A stretch of DNA of 25,699 nt from GCA-2693325 sp036343635 (GTDB taxonomy: Bacteria > Latescibacterota > UBA2968 > UBA8231). Below, piece by piece: positions 7,617 to 15,867 of the stretch; the first letter of the stretch is position 1, and each line of letters starts with the position of its first letter. The translations under genes and the position numbers were made by a program. Location of the stretch: positions 1 to 25,699 of the forward strand of contig JAYYVF010000070.1 in NCBI GenBank assembly GCA_036343635.1, written 5' to 3'. The notes beneath the pieces are model-generated. The model was given only the letters and a program-made list of their open reading frames with translations, was not told where the DNA came from and did not search any database.

Positions 7617-9392
7617 TCATTCTTCATTCATCTCCAACCATTCCCGATCTTCAGCCAAATAAATTTCGTCAATGCGTAGATCAGAAAAAGTTTTTATCCA
7701 AGCGCTTATATCGACCTGCTGATCTAGCTTTTCTAAACGAAGTTGGTTCAAGAAAAAAAACCGATTGAGTGCGAAATTTAGAGTTAAAACTTTCCCGCCC
7801 TGTAAGTCAAAATCTAATTGTTTACGCTCTCCCCCATAAACGATCTCAATCCAGTGAACTCCCGATGGTATATTATGAAGCACAATTCCAGAATAATCTC
7901 GTTTTAGTAATTCCAAACGATATCTACCATCAATCAAAAGTTCCAAATTATTTTCTATAGTGGAGTTAAGAGGAGCCTGGATTATAGCTAACGATCCGTC
8001 CAACATGGAAGAAAATTCGGGATCGGATTCGTCAAAATTAATTCCCTCCTCCCACGTATTTATCTGACTCATCACATTTGTGACGGGTCTTTTCTTTGCC
8101 CAAACTGGCGGCGGCAATTTTACCGAAATTCCCAAAGGATTCGTCAAAGCATATGCAACGATGTTTGTGGCAACCATCAAAGACGGGGTGGTTGGATCTT
8201 CATTAACAGTTTCTACATCAAAGCTCCTTGCCCATTGATCACTAAACTTGATGTCACAAAGTACTGCAACCAATCGACCATTCAACTCTATTCCCCATAC
8301 ACCCAGTTTAGGTAATTGATCTAAATTGTCAGTATTTGGATCAAAAGATGTTCGTTGCTCCTGAGGGATCGGTTCTTGAGATAGTTGAATCGGATAGTAC
8401 CATTTCGAATTTGAACTTCTATGAGGAAATTCGGGCGACCCATCCTCCTTCTCAGTTCCTCGCTTTGTCTCGCCCGGGAAACCACCAGAGAATTCATAAA
8501 AAGAATGGTACAATGAATGCGACACCGGGAGGGGAAACAGAAACGCTTCATCCCCTAAAGCAGACTTAATTTGATCCCGCATTTCCCGCAGATAGATGTT
8601 TCCACCCTCCACATAAAGGAACCCCCCCTTTCGCAAATATTCTCCTAGTTGAAGTATTTCTTGGTCAGAAAATCGAGTCAATACGTTGTCGTTCCACCTC
8701 TCTTGACCACCACCTTCGATTAGAAAATGTATTGGATCCTTGACCAAATTTTCCGACAAAAAATGCTGATAAATTTTGTTTCTGACTTTCGCAAGTATGA
8801 GCGTATTGTCTCGCAGATAGCGAGATAAAGCCTCCAATGTTCCTCTCCCGCTTCCCGTGCCATACAATTGTAATTGAGTAAAATTGATATAACCGGCCAG
8901 ATCCCGCCGGTTAGAAAGGTCGACAATCACCGCCGAATGGTGTTTGTTCACGCGAGCCATATCTGCGATACGAAGTAAATCCATAGATGGGATACCAACA
9001 CTCCGTGCCAAACCTAAAACCGAAGGAGAAAGCATTTGGACGCGATCCAGAACAGGTTCACCCGCTTTTGTTCCCGAGGCAAACGCCTGAAGTTCCGTTT
9101 CAACTATCGGTTCATCAATTTTTGGAGGTTCAGACAACAAAGCCATGTCTTGGTCTAAAACCTTTACCGTTCGTCTGTCAGAAGGTAGGTATTCCAAATC
9201 ACGCGTCGGCATAGGAAAAATCTGCTTGGGCGCATTTAAGCGCCTTGGTTTAAACATAGCTGGGGCGTTTGCTAAACGAGCCTTAAATACCTCTGTTTCA
9301 ATGTCCTCCGACCAGAAATCCCGAAACAAATAGGTGCCCAACAAATGCATAATTAGCGATAAAAATAAGCAGGTCCACAGAGTATTAGACAT
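7617..9392 (-). CDS. Membrane-anchored DUF4159 domain protein with C-terminal PEGA-like domain
   Basis: This 591-residue protein has an unknown role. It has one N-terminal membrane helix (about 5-23, TonB-like in placement), a proline-rich linker (about 40-120) and a DUF4159 domain (about 167-416). The domain starts at DLAGYINFTQLQLYG and includes LRKGGFLYVEGG, the HSLYHSFYEFSGG segment and GVWGIELNGRLVAVLCD. A beta-rich segment at about 465-540 (GSLAIIQAPLNSTIE..., IPSGVHWIEIVYGG) resembles PEGA or carboxypeptidase-regulatory folds. The DUF4159 fold is thought to be related to glutamine-amidotransferase-like or flavodoxin-like folds, but no catalytic residues can be assigned. ATG start at 9392; no clear Shine-Dalgarno. 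It is divergent from aceE and upstream of the putative glycoside hydrolase. The bulk of the protein probably faces the periplasm. Family call good, function unknown. Confidence 0.8.
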   Translation of the reverse strand: MSNTLWTCLFLSLIMHLLGTYLFRDFWSEDIETEVFKARLANAPAMFKPRRLNAPKQIFPMPTRDLEYLPSDRRTVKVLDQDMALLSEPPKIDEPIVETELQAFASGTKAGEPVLDRVQMLSPSVLGLARSVGIPSMDLLRIADMARVNKHHSAVIVDLSNRRDLAGYINFTQLQLYGTGSGRGTLEALSRYLRDNTLILAKVRNKIYQHFLSENLVKDPIHFLIEGGGQERWNDNVLTRFSDQEILQLGEYLRKGGFLYVEGGNIYLREMRDQIKSALGDEAFLFPLPVSHSLYHSFYEFSGGFPGETKRGTEKEDGSPEFPHRSSNSKWYYPIQLSQEPIPQEQRTSFDPNTDNLDQLPKLGVWGIELNGRLVAVLCDIKFSDQWARSFDVETVNEDPTTPSLMVATNIVAYALTNPLGISVKLPPPVWAKKRPVTNVMSQINTWEEGINFDESDPEFSSMLDGSLAIIQAPLNSTIENNLELLIDGRYRLELLKRDYSGIVLHNIPSGVHWIEIVYGGERKQLDFDLQGGKVLTLNFALNRFFFLNQLRLEKLDQQVDISAWIKTFSDLRIDEIYLAEDREWLEMNEE

Positions 9393-9653
9393 ATATGTAC
9401 GCCGCCTGATTCCCTATTCGCTTCCTTTACGTCGCAATAACCAAAGCGACCAATTTACTAATCTAAATATGAAGAACACGACAACACTATTAACAATACC
9501 ACATTCAGATCAATTTTCGCAACTTGTTTGAAAACAACGCTAATCATGCATTGGATCTTTTCAAATAACGCACTTAACCCTATTTTAGATATACGTATTT
9601 TAGAGTTTTATCGACACATATCATTCCATGTTTAGCGAGAATCAAAGGTTCCT
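9393..9653. promoter_or_regulatory. Divergent intergenic region between DUF4159 gene and aceE
   Basis: This 261-base AT-rich stretch separates two divergent genes and must hold promoters for both. I see no convincing sigma-70 pair, no strong palindrome and no small gene. The best candidate for aceE is TTAACC at 9574-9579 and TATTTT at 9596-9601 with a 16-base spacer, matching consensus at only four positions in each box. The aceE ribosome site AAAGG lies at 9644-9648. Confidence 0.35.
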
Positions 9654-12317
9654 ATGAACGAAGATGTAAATGACTTGGAGGTAGAACTCAAAGAATGGCT
9701 TGAATCCTTGGATTATGTCGTAGGAACTCGTTCGCCCGAGCACATACGGCATCTTCTGGAGCAGTTAGAATTACGTGCTCGACAATCAGGAGTTGAAATA
9801 AATTTTTCGGCGAATACCCCTTATGTCAACACCATACCTCGCTCCAGACAACCAACATTTCCTGGAAGCAGAGAAATTGAACGACGCATAAAAAGTATTG
9901 TGCGTTGGAATGCCATGGCGATGGTGGTACGAGCAAATAGAGACAAAGCGGCACCAGGAGGCCACATTTCCACATTCGCCTCTTCAGCCACGCTATATGA
10001 AATCGGATATAACCATTTCTTCAGAGCTCGAACTGACCACCACTCTGGCGATCAAATTTATTTTCAAGGGCATGCTGCGCCTGGAATGTATGCTCGAGCA
10101 TTTGTTGAAGGGCGTCTTAGCGAAGAGCAATTAATTAACTTCCGGCGGGAATTACAACCCGGCGGCGGACTTTCATCCTATCCCCACCCGTGGCTTATGC
10201 CAAATTTCTGGCAATTCCCAACAGTCTCAATGGGATTAGGCCCTATTTTGTCAATTTACCAGGCACGCTTTAATAAATATTTGGAAAACCGTAGCCTAAA
10301 ACCAGATGATGACGGAAGAGTCTGGGCATTTTTGGGCGACGGTGAGTGTGACGAACCCGAAACGCTTGGTGCAATTACTTTAGCTTCCAGAGAAAAATTA
10401 GACAATCTTACATGGGTCATTAATTGTAACCTACAGCGATTAGATGGCCCCGTTCGGGGTAACGGCAAGATCATACAAGAACTTGAAGCAACATTTCGAG
10501 GTGCTGGATGGAATGTGATCAAAGTAGTCTGGGGTGATGATTGGGATCCATTACTTGAAAAAGATAAAGACGGGCTACTTGCTCAGCGCATGGGTGAGGT
10601 CGTGGACGGGCAGTATCAAAAATATACTGTGTCTGATGGCGATTTTATCCGCAAAGATTTTTTTGGGAGAGATCACCGCCTATTGGAGATGATCTCTCAT
10701 TTGTCTGATGAACAAATCGAAAAAATGCGTCGTGGAGGCCATGACCCCGAAAAAGTTTATGCGGCATATAAGTCTGCTATCGAAAATTCTGGATCTCCTA
10801 CAGTAATTCTGGCTAAAACAGTTAAAGGCTATGGCATGGGAGAAGCCGGTGAGGGCAAAAACATCACACACCAGCAGAAATCCCTCAACGAAAATGAGTT
10901 ACGGAGTTTTCGAACGCGGTTTGGTATTCCTATTTCGGACGATGACGTCGCTGAGGCTCCCTTCTTCCGCCCATCTGACGACAGTCCAGAGATGCAATAT
11001 ATCCGAGAACGGCGCGAATCCTTAGGCGGATCTGTCCCGAGCAGGAGTACTGACAATAAGCCATTGAAAATGCCTCCTGACAAAATATGGGACGAATTTA
11101 ATAAATCGTCAGGAGACCGTAGTATCGCTACAACAATGGCCTTCGTTGCTGTTTTACGAAAATTATTGCAAAATAATGAAATAGGAAAATATATTGTACC
11201 TATCATACCTGACGAAGCGCGCACATTTGGTATGGATCCCCTTTTCCGCCAGTTTGGAATTTATTCAAGTGTCGGACAATTATATGAACCGGTAGACAAA
11301 GATGTTGTCTCCTACTACAAAGAAGCTGTCGATGGTCAGATTCTGGAAGAAGGAATCACCGAAGCTGGATCAATGTCGTCATTCATAGCTGCAGGCTCTG
11401 CCTATTCTACCCATGGGGTAAATACCATCCCTTTTTTCGTCTATTATTCCATGTTCGGGATGCAACGCATAGGCGATTTAGTTTGGCTTGCAGGAGATAT
11501 GCGCGTAAAAGGATTCATGGTAGGCGGAACTGCGGGACGTACCACACTTAATGGAGAGGGCTTGCAGCATGAAGACGGACATAGCCACCTATTGGCATAC
11601 CCCGTCCCTAATTTAATGGCGTACGATCCTGCGTTTGCTTACGAGATAGCCGTTATTATACGTGACGGAATTCGAAGAATGTATGTTGAGCAGGAAGACA
11701 TTTTTTACTATTTGACTATCGAAAATGAGACTTACCCAATGCCTGCTATGCCAGAAGGCGTAAAGGAAGGTATCATCAAAGGCATCTATAAATTCAATGC
11801 CTCAAAAACGAAAAAAGCCAAGTTAAGAGCTCAGCTTTTCGGTAGCGGAGCAATAATGAACCGGGTTATCGAAGCACAGAAAATCTTGGAGGACCAGTTC
11901 AATGTTGCCACAGACGTGTGGAGCATAACGAGCTTTAAAAATTTACATAGAGATGCCCTAAACGCGGATCGCTGGAATAGAATGCACCCAGGTGACGACA
12001 AGAAATGTTCCTATTTAGAGGAGACACTAAAAGGGGAAAAAGGGGTATTCGTTATCGCCTCGGATTATGTAAAAGCTCTGCCTGAATCAATTGCAAGGTG
12101 GTTTCCAAAAGCACCTGTTTCACTCGGCACCGACGGATTTGGACGCAGTGAAAGCCGTGAAGCTTTGCGTGATTTCTTTGAAGTAGATGCACGCTTTATT
12201 GTACTTGGAGCCCTTTCAGCTCTATCAGAAGAAGGAAAAATAGAAAAGTCTGTTGTCATAAAAGCAATGAAAGATTTTGGTATAGATCCAGATAAACCAA
12301 ACCCCGTTTACAATTAG
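9654..12317 (+). CDS. aceE: Pyruvate dehydrogenase E1 component, homodimeric type
   Basis: Decarboxylates pyruvate on thiamine diphosphate and passes the acetyl group to the lipoyl arms of AceF. The 887-residue length equals that of the E. coli enzyme, and motifs are collinear. QGHAAPG carries H140 (E. coli H142). The ThDP fold is GDGECDEPETLG at 228-239 followed by CNLQRLDGPVRG. The inner-loop histidine is H406 in NITHQQKS. The ILEEGITEAG segment carries the ThDP-activating glutamate, and GRTTLNGEGLQHEDGHSH is near-identical to the family. The start ATG is preceded by AAAGG five bases away. aceF follows after 35 bases. Homodimeric E1 is best known from Proteobacteria and Actinobacteria, so its presence here alongside DUF4159-type genes may reflect transfer or an old alternative lineage. 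Confidence 0.97.
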   Translation: MNEDVNDLEVELKEWLESLDYVVGTRSPEHIRHLLEQLELRARQSGVEINFSANTPYVNTIPRSRQPTFPGSREIERRIKSIVRWNAMAMVVRANRDKAAPGGHISTFASSATLYEIGYNHFFRARTDHHSGDQIYFQGHAAPGMYARAFVEGRLSEEQLINFRRELQPGGGLSSYPHPWLMPNFWQFPTVSMGLGPILSIYQARFNKYLENRSLKPDDDGRVWAFLGDGECDEPETLGAITLASREKLDNLTWVINCNLQRLDGPVRGNGKIIQELEATFRGAGWNVIKVVWGDDWDPLLEKDKDGLLAQRMGEVVDGQYQKYTVSDGDFIRKDFFGRDHRLLEMISHLSDEQIEKMRRGGHDPEKVYAAYKSAIENSGSPTVILAKTVKGYGMGEAGEGKNITHQQKSLNENELRSFRTRFGIPISDDDVAEAPFFRPSDDSPEMQYIRERRESLGGSVPSRSTDNKPLKMPPDKIWDEFNKSSGDRSIATTMAFVAVLRKLLQNNEIGKYIVPIIPDEARTFGMDPLFRQFGIYSSVGQLYEPVDKDVVSYYKEAVDGQILEEGITEAGSMSSFIAAGSAYSTHGVNTIPFFVYYSMFGMQRIGDLVWLAGDMRVKGFMVGGTAGRTTLNGEGLQHEDGHSHLLAYPVPNLMAYDPAFAYEIAVIIRDGIRRMYVEQEDIFYYLTIENETYPMPAMPEGVKEGIIKGIYKFNASKTKKAKLRAQLFGSGAIMNRVIEAQKILEDQFNVATDVWSITSFKNLHRDALNADRWNRMHPGDDKKCSYLEETLKGEKGVFVIASDYVKALPESIARWFPKAPVSLGTDGFGRSESREALRDFFEVDARFIVLGALSALSEEGKIEKSVVIKAMKDFGIDPDKPNPVYN

Positions 12318-12352
12318 GAACTCTTAGTTTAGGAATCTGTTAAGGAATAAAT

Positions 12353-13972
12353 ATGCAAACAGAATTCAAAATGCCCGACTTGGGTGAAAATATTGAAGGC
12401 GGAGATGTTGTAAGCGTGTTGGTAGCCAAAGGTGATGAGATAAAAGAAGACCAACCCATTATAGAGTTAGAAACGGATAAAGCAGTCGTAGAAGTACCTT
12501 CTTCAATAAGCGGAAAAATTATCGACGTCCATATAAGCGAAGGGGATTCTGCGACCATCGGCCAATTGTTAATAACGGTCGAAACCGAAAATACAAGCAA
12601 AGAAACACTGGAATCGAGCCCCCAGACTCCACAATCTGACACTGAGACATCGGTAGACACACCTGCCGTTCCGGACCCGCCTGCTGCTTCCACTAATACA
12701 ACGGAAGGTTCAAAAACAATAGAATTTGTACTTCCTGACCTAGGAGAGAATATTGAAGGAGGAGAAGTCGTAGCCATCATGGTATCTATCGGTGATCAAC
12801 TCCGAGAGAATCAACCTGTAGTGGAGCTTGAAACAGACAAAGCCGTCGTCGAAGTACCTTCATCAATAAATGGAAATGTTTCTGGTGTTAACATTAAAGA
12901 AGGGGATACCGTTGCTGTCGGCCAGACTTTAATCACCGTCGAAACCGAAACAGATCAAATCGACACGAATACATCGGATAACACCATTGCCGAACCTTTG
13001 TCGCCAACGGATACCGAAAAAACATCTCCAACGATAGTTGAGAGTCCGATTCTCCCATCACCTAAAGAAACATCTCTGATTCCTGCGGCACCTTCTGTAC
13101 GACGTTTAGCCCGTGAGATAGGTGTTAATATTTCCGAAGTAAGTGGAAGTGGCTCCGGTGGTCGAATTTCCAAAGACGATGTAAAAGCATATTCGAAGTT
13201 ACTCCATCAATCAAAAACAGTCGGCACAAGTTCAAGCGCCTCCGTTTCCCTACCCGATTTTAGCCAATGGGGCGGCATCGAACACCAACCGATGTCAAAA
13301 GTTCGTCGTATAACGGCCGAGCGACTTACACAAGCAACCATAACAATTCCCATGGTCACTCAATTCGACAAAGCCGACGTGACCGATCTCGAAAAATGGC
13401 GAAAAGAGCATGGTAAAAGAGCAGAAGCTGCAGGAGGCAAACTCACACCGACAGCAATCCTAATAAAAGTACTGGGTGCCGCATTGAAAGCTTTTCCGCA
13501 ATTCAATGCCAGTATTGATATCGCACAAAATGAAATTATTTACAAAAAATATTGTAATATCGGAATAGCCGTTGATACCGAACACGGCCTTATGGTTCCA
13601 GTAGTTCGCGACGTTGATCAGAAAAACATTATCGAGCTTTCTGTAGAATTAAGTGAGATGGCAGAAAAAACTCGGGATAGAAAAATTTCACCTAGCGACT
13701 TGCAAGGTGGGTGCATTACGATCAGCAACGTCGGAGTAATGGGCGGCACTGCTTTTACCCCGATAGTAAACCCACCCGAAGTAGCTATTCTGGGAGTCGC
13801 TCGCTCAAGTGTCGAAGCAATACACATCGACGGAGAATTCCAACCACGCACGATGATGCCGCTTTCTCTAACCTATGATCATCGCTTGATTGATGGAGCT
13901 GATGGAGCTCGTTTTCTAAGATGGATTTGCGAAGCTCTTCAGAACCCATTCGTTGTTCTACTTGAGGGATAG
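12353..13972 (+). CDS. aceF: Dihydrolipoamide acetyltransferase (PDH E2), two lipoyl domains
   Basis: This is the core of the pyruvate dehydrogenase complex; it accepts acetyl from E1 and transfers it to CoA. Domains in order: lipoyl domain 1 (2-77, lipoylated K43 in ETDKAVVEVP), a Pro/Ser/Thr/Glu linker, lipoyl domain 2 (122-198, K163 in the same ETDKAVVEVP motif), a second linker, the E1/E3-binding domain (about 246-283, PSVRRLAREIGVNISEVSGSG), and the catalytic domain (about 310-539) with the active-site motif YDHRLIDGADG (H510, D514). The two lipoyl domains are very alike in both protein and DNA, indicating internal duplication. E. coli has three such domains, many other bacteria two or one. 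A ribosome site AAGGAA precedes the ATG. lpdA begins 9 bases after the stop. Confidence 0.96.
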   Translation: MQTEFKMPDLGENIEGGDVVSVLVAKGDEIKEDQPIIELETDKAVVEVPSSISGKIIDVHISEGDSATIGQLLITVETENTSKETLESSPQTPQSDTETSVDTPAVPDPPAASTNTTEGSKTIEFVLPDLGENIEGGEVVAIMVSIGDQLRENQPVVELETDKAVVEVPSSINGNVSGVNIKEGDTVAVGQTLITVETETDQIDTNTSDNTIAEPLSPTDTEKTSPTIVESPILPSPKETSLIPAAPSVRRLAREIGVNISEVSGSGSGGRISKDDVKAYSKLLHQSKTVGTSSSASVSLPDFSQWGGIEHQPMSKVRRITAERLTQATITIPMVTQFDKADVTDLEKWRKEHGKRAEAAGGKLTPTAILIKVLGAALKAFPQFNASIDIAQNEIIYKKYCNIGIAVDTEHGLMVPVVRDVDQKNIIELSVELSEMAEKTRDRKISPSDLQGGCITISNVGVMGGTAFTPIVNPPEVAILGVARSSVEAIHIDGEFQPRTMMPLSLTYDHRLIDGADGARFLRWICEALQNPFVVLLEG

Positions 13973-13981
13973 TCCAAATAA

Positions 13982-15397
13982 ATGTTAAATACACAAATTG
14001 CTATTATTGGTGGCGGACCTGGCGGTTATGTGGCAGCATTTAAGGCAGCAGACGCAGGGTTAGATGTAACCTTGATCGACCCGGAAGAAAACCCAGGAGG
14101 GGTTTGTCTTTACCGAGGTTGCATCCCTTCCAAGGCTCTTTTACATATAGCCAAACTCATTAATGAAACCCGCCAAGCCAGCCAATGGGGAATCCAATTT
14201 GGGACACCCGAAATCGACCTCGATCAACTTCGAGCTCATAAAAATAACGTTATCGAAAAAATGACTGGGGGTCTAGGGCAGCTTGTTAAGGCTCGCAAGC
14301 TTAAACACATACAGGCCTCCGCTCAATTCAAAGATGCTCACAACTTAGATTTGACCTTGATCGACGGTAACAAAGAATCGCTGACTTTTGACTACGCGAT
14401 ATTGTCTACCGGTTCGTCTCCAGCTATTCCCGGAATTTTCGACAACAATGACTCCCGAATAATGGATTCAACTTCAGCACTTGAATTACAAGAAGTTCCC
14501 AAGAGCATGCTGATTGTAGGTGGTGGCATCATTGGTATGGAACTCGGCCAAGTATATGCTGCTTTAGGATCTTCAATCTCAGTAGTGGAAATGATGCCTG
14601 GCCTGATTCCACCTGCGGATCGCGATCTGGTAAAACCTCTTCGAGGACATTTAGAATCACAATTCGAGAATATTTGGACGAGTACAAAAGTAACTGGTGT
14701 TACTCCCACTGCAGAAGGTATTTCTGTCGAATTTGATGCTCCAAATGATCACGTTTTCACCCAGACTTTCTCTCGAGTTTTAGTCTCTGTAGGTAGATTC
14801 CCTAACAGCTCGGGCTTAGGCATTGAAAGTACTGATGTGCAAATTGATGACCGGGGTTTTATACGGGTTGATTCGCAAATGCGAACTGCAGAGTCCTCTA
14901 TATTTGCCATTGGTGATGTGATTGGAGCAGGCTTGGCCCATACGGCTTCTCACCAAGGTACGCTCGTAGCGGAAATACTCTCCGGCCACGAAAAATTAGT
15001 ATTCGAACCTCGTGCTATACCTAATGTCGTATATACCGATCCGGAAATCGCCTGGTGTGGTCTAACCGAACAACAGGCAAAAGATCAGGGAATCGATTGC
15101 AAAATAGCTCGTTTCCCCTGGTCTGCCTCTGGACGAGCCACTGCAGTAGGTCGCAATGAAGGACTTACCAAACTGCTGATTGACCCCTCGAATGACCGCG
15201 TACTCGGTGTTGGTATATCGGGTAACAATGCCGGAGAACTTATTGCAGAGGGTGTTGTAGCCGTGGAAATGGCCGCATTAGCTTCAGATATACAATTGTC
15301 GATCCATCCGCATCCAACACTTTCCGAGACATTCATGGAAGCAGCGGAAGTTTATTACGGGCAAAGCCCACATCTGTATACCCCCCGGCCAAATTAA
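13982..15397 (+). CDS. lpdA: Dihydrolipoamide dehydrogenase (E3)
   Basis: This FAD-dependent disulfide oxidoreductase re-oxidises dihydrolipoamide and reduces NAD+, completing the PDH cycle; it may also serve other 2-oxoacid complexes or the glycine cleavage system. The 471-residue length is normal. Visible motifs: FAD-binding GGGPGGYVAAFKA (10-22), redox disulfide C42-LYRG-C47 in GGVCLYRGCIPSK, NAD-binding GGGIIGMELGQVYA in the middle, the FAD site IGDVIGAGLAHTASHQG, and the C-terminal HPHPTLSE with the His444/Glu449 catalytic dyad. It starts 9 bases after aceF with a GAGGGA sequence overlapping the aceF 3' end, so the operon is tightly coupled. A putative terminator follows at 15448-15491. 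Confidence 0.96.
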   Translation: MLNTQIAIIGGGPGGYVAAFKAADAGLDVTLIDPEENPGGVCLYRGCIPSKALLHIAKLINETRQASQWGIQFGTPEIDLDQLRAHKNNVIEKMTGGLGQLVKARKLKHIQASAQFKDAHNLDLTLIDGNKESLTFDYAILSTGSSPAIPGIFDNNDSRIMDSTSALELQEVPKSMLIVGGGIIGMELGQVYAALGSSISVVEMMPGLIPPADRDLVKPLRGHLESQFENIWTSTKVTGVTPTAEGISVEFDAPNDHVFTQTFSRVLVSVGRFPNSSGLGIESTDVQIDDRGFIRVDSQMRTAESSIFAIGDVIGAGLAHTASHQGTLVAEILSGHEKLVFEPRAIPNVVYTDPEIAWCGLTEQQAKDQGIDCKIARFPWSASGRATAVGRNEGLTKLLIDPSNDRVLGVGISGNNAGELIAEGVVAVEMAALASDIQLSIHPHPTLSETFMEAAEVYYGQSPHLYTPRPN

Positions 15398-15447
15398 GGG
15401 AAAAATTTTCTTTCAGTTCAACTCGAGCAGGAACATTTAGCAGCCTT

Positions 15448-15491
15448 CAATCTTTAATCTCAATACAATAAGATTCTAAGAGATTGTTTTT
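15448..15491 (+). terminator. Likely Rho-independent terminator of the aceE-aceF-lpdA operon
   Basis: About 50 bases after the lpdA stop, CAATCT at 15448-15453 can pair with AGATTG at 15481-15486. Inner pairs are TTA/TAA and ATCT/AGAT, interrupted by small bulges (TC and G), around a 10-base loop at 15461-15470. Five T residues follow directly at 15487-15491. The stem is AT-rich and bulged and therefore weak, but position and T-run fit an intrinsic terminator. Confidence 0.5.
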
Positions 15492-15579
15492 AAAATGCTT
15501 AGTGTTATTTGTCAATCTGTGAAAACAGGTACCATTTTTGCTTTCTATTGAGAAAATTTCACTCAATGAAATAATTACC

Positions 15580-15774
15580 ATGGATATACCAAAGCAACCA
15601 GATCAAATTACTCAAAGGTTAAATCACCTCAATTTCGAAGTTAATTCAGGCCTAAATGAGATCAGAGAACAGCTAAGAGAATTAAAGGATCTTGAAAAAC
15701 AGGTACTCAAAAACGATGATCAGTTTATTGAGTTCCTAAACTCAGCCCTCAAAACATCGGAAAATTCAAAATAG
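15580..15774 (+). CDS. Small hypothetical protein, predicted coiled coil
   Basis: A 64-residue soluble protein, starting at the ATG at 15580 (an in-frame TTG at 15538 would add 14 residues but looks less likely). I do not recognise the family. The sequence is hydrophilic and helical with a heptad-like spacing of leucine and isoleucine through NHLNFEVNSGLNEIREQL, RELKDLEKQVL and FIEFLNSAL. This suggests one long amphipathic helix or coiled coil. No signal peptide and no cysteines. It lies between the PDH terminator and the lytic transglycosylase gene (93 bases upstream of it) on the same strand. It may be a small regulator or scaffold, or a spurious frame; gene-like composition and position favour a real gene. 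Confidence 0.5.
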   Translation: MDIPKQPDQITQRLNHLNFEVNSGLNEIREQLRELKDLEKQVLKNDDQFIEFLNSALKTSENSK

Positions 15775-15867
15775 GTCAACATATTGTTTCTGGCAGAAAG
15801 CCACTTCAACAATTATCTTTAGTTTTGTCTGCTCTAATTCAATCTTTACCATCACCTCATTAACGGC

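Noticed and set aside
10829..11224. 131-codon minus-strand frame within aceE
   Set aside because: Antisense shadow of a gene whose protein matches the E. coli enzyme in length and motifs; no independent evidence.
12340..12780. 146-codon minus-strand frame, Ser/Thr/Val-rich and secreted-looking
   Set aside because: It is the exact antisense of the lipoyl domains and linkers of aceF; its low-complexity look comes from the repetitive linker codons.
15795..15815. Small TGGC-AGAAA-GCCA hairpin before the transglycosylase gene
   Set aside because: Only four base pairs, no T-run and no extension; expected by chance.
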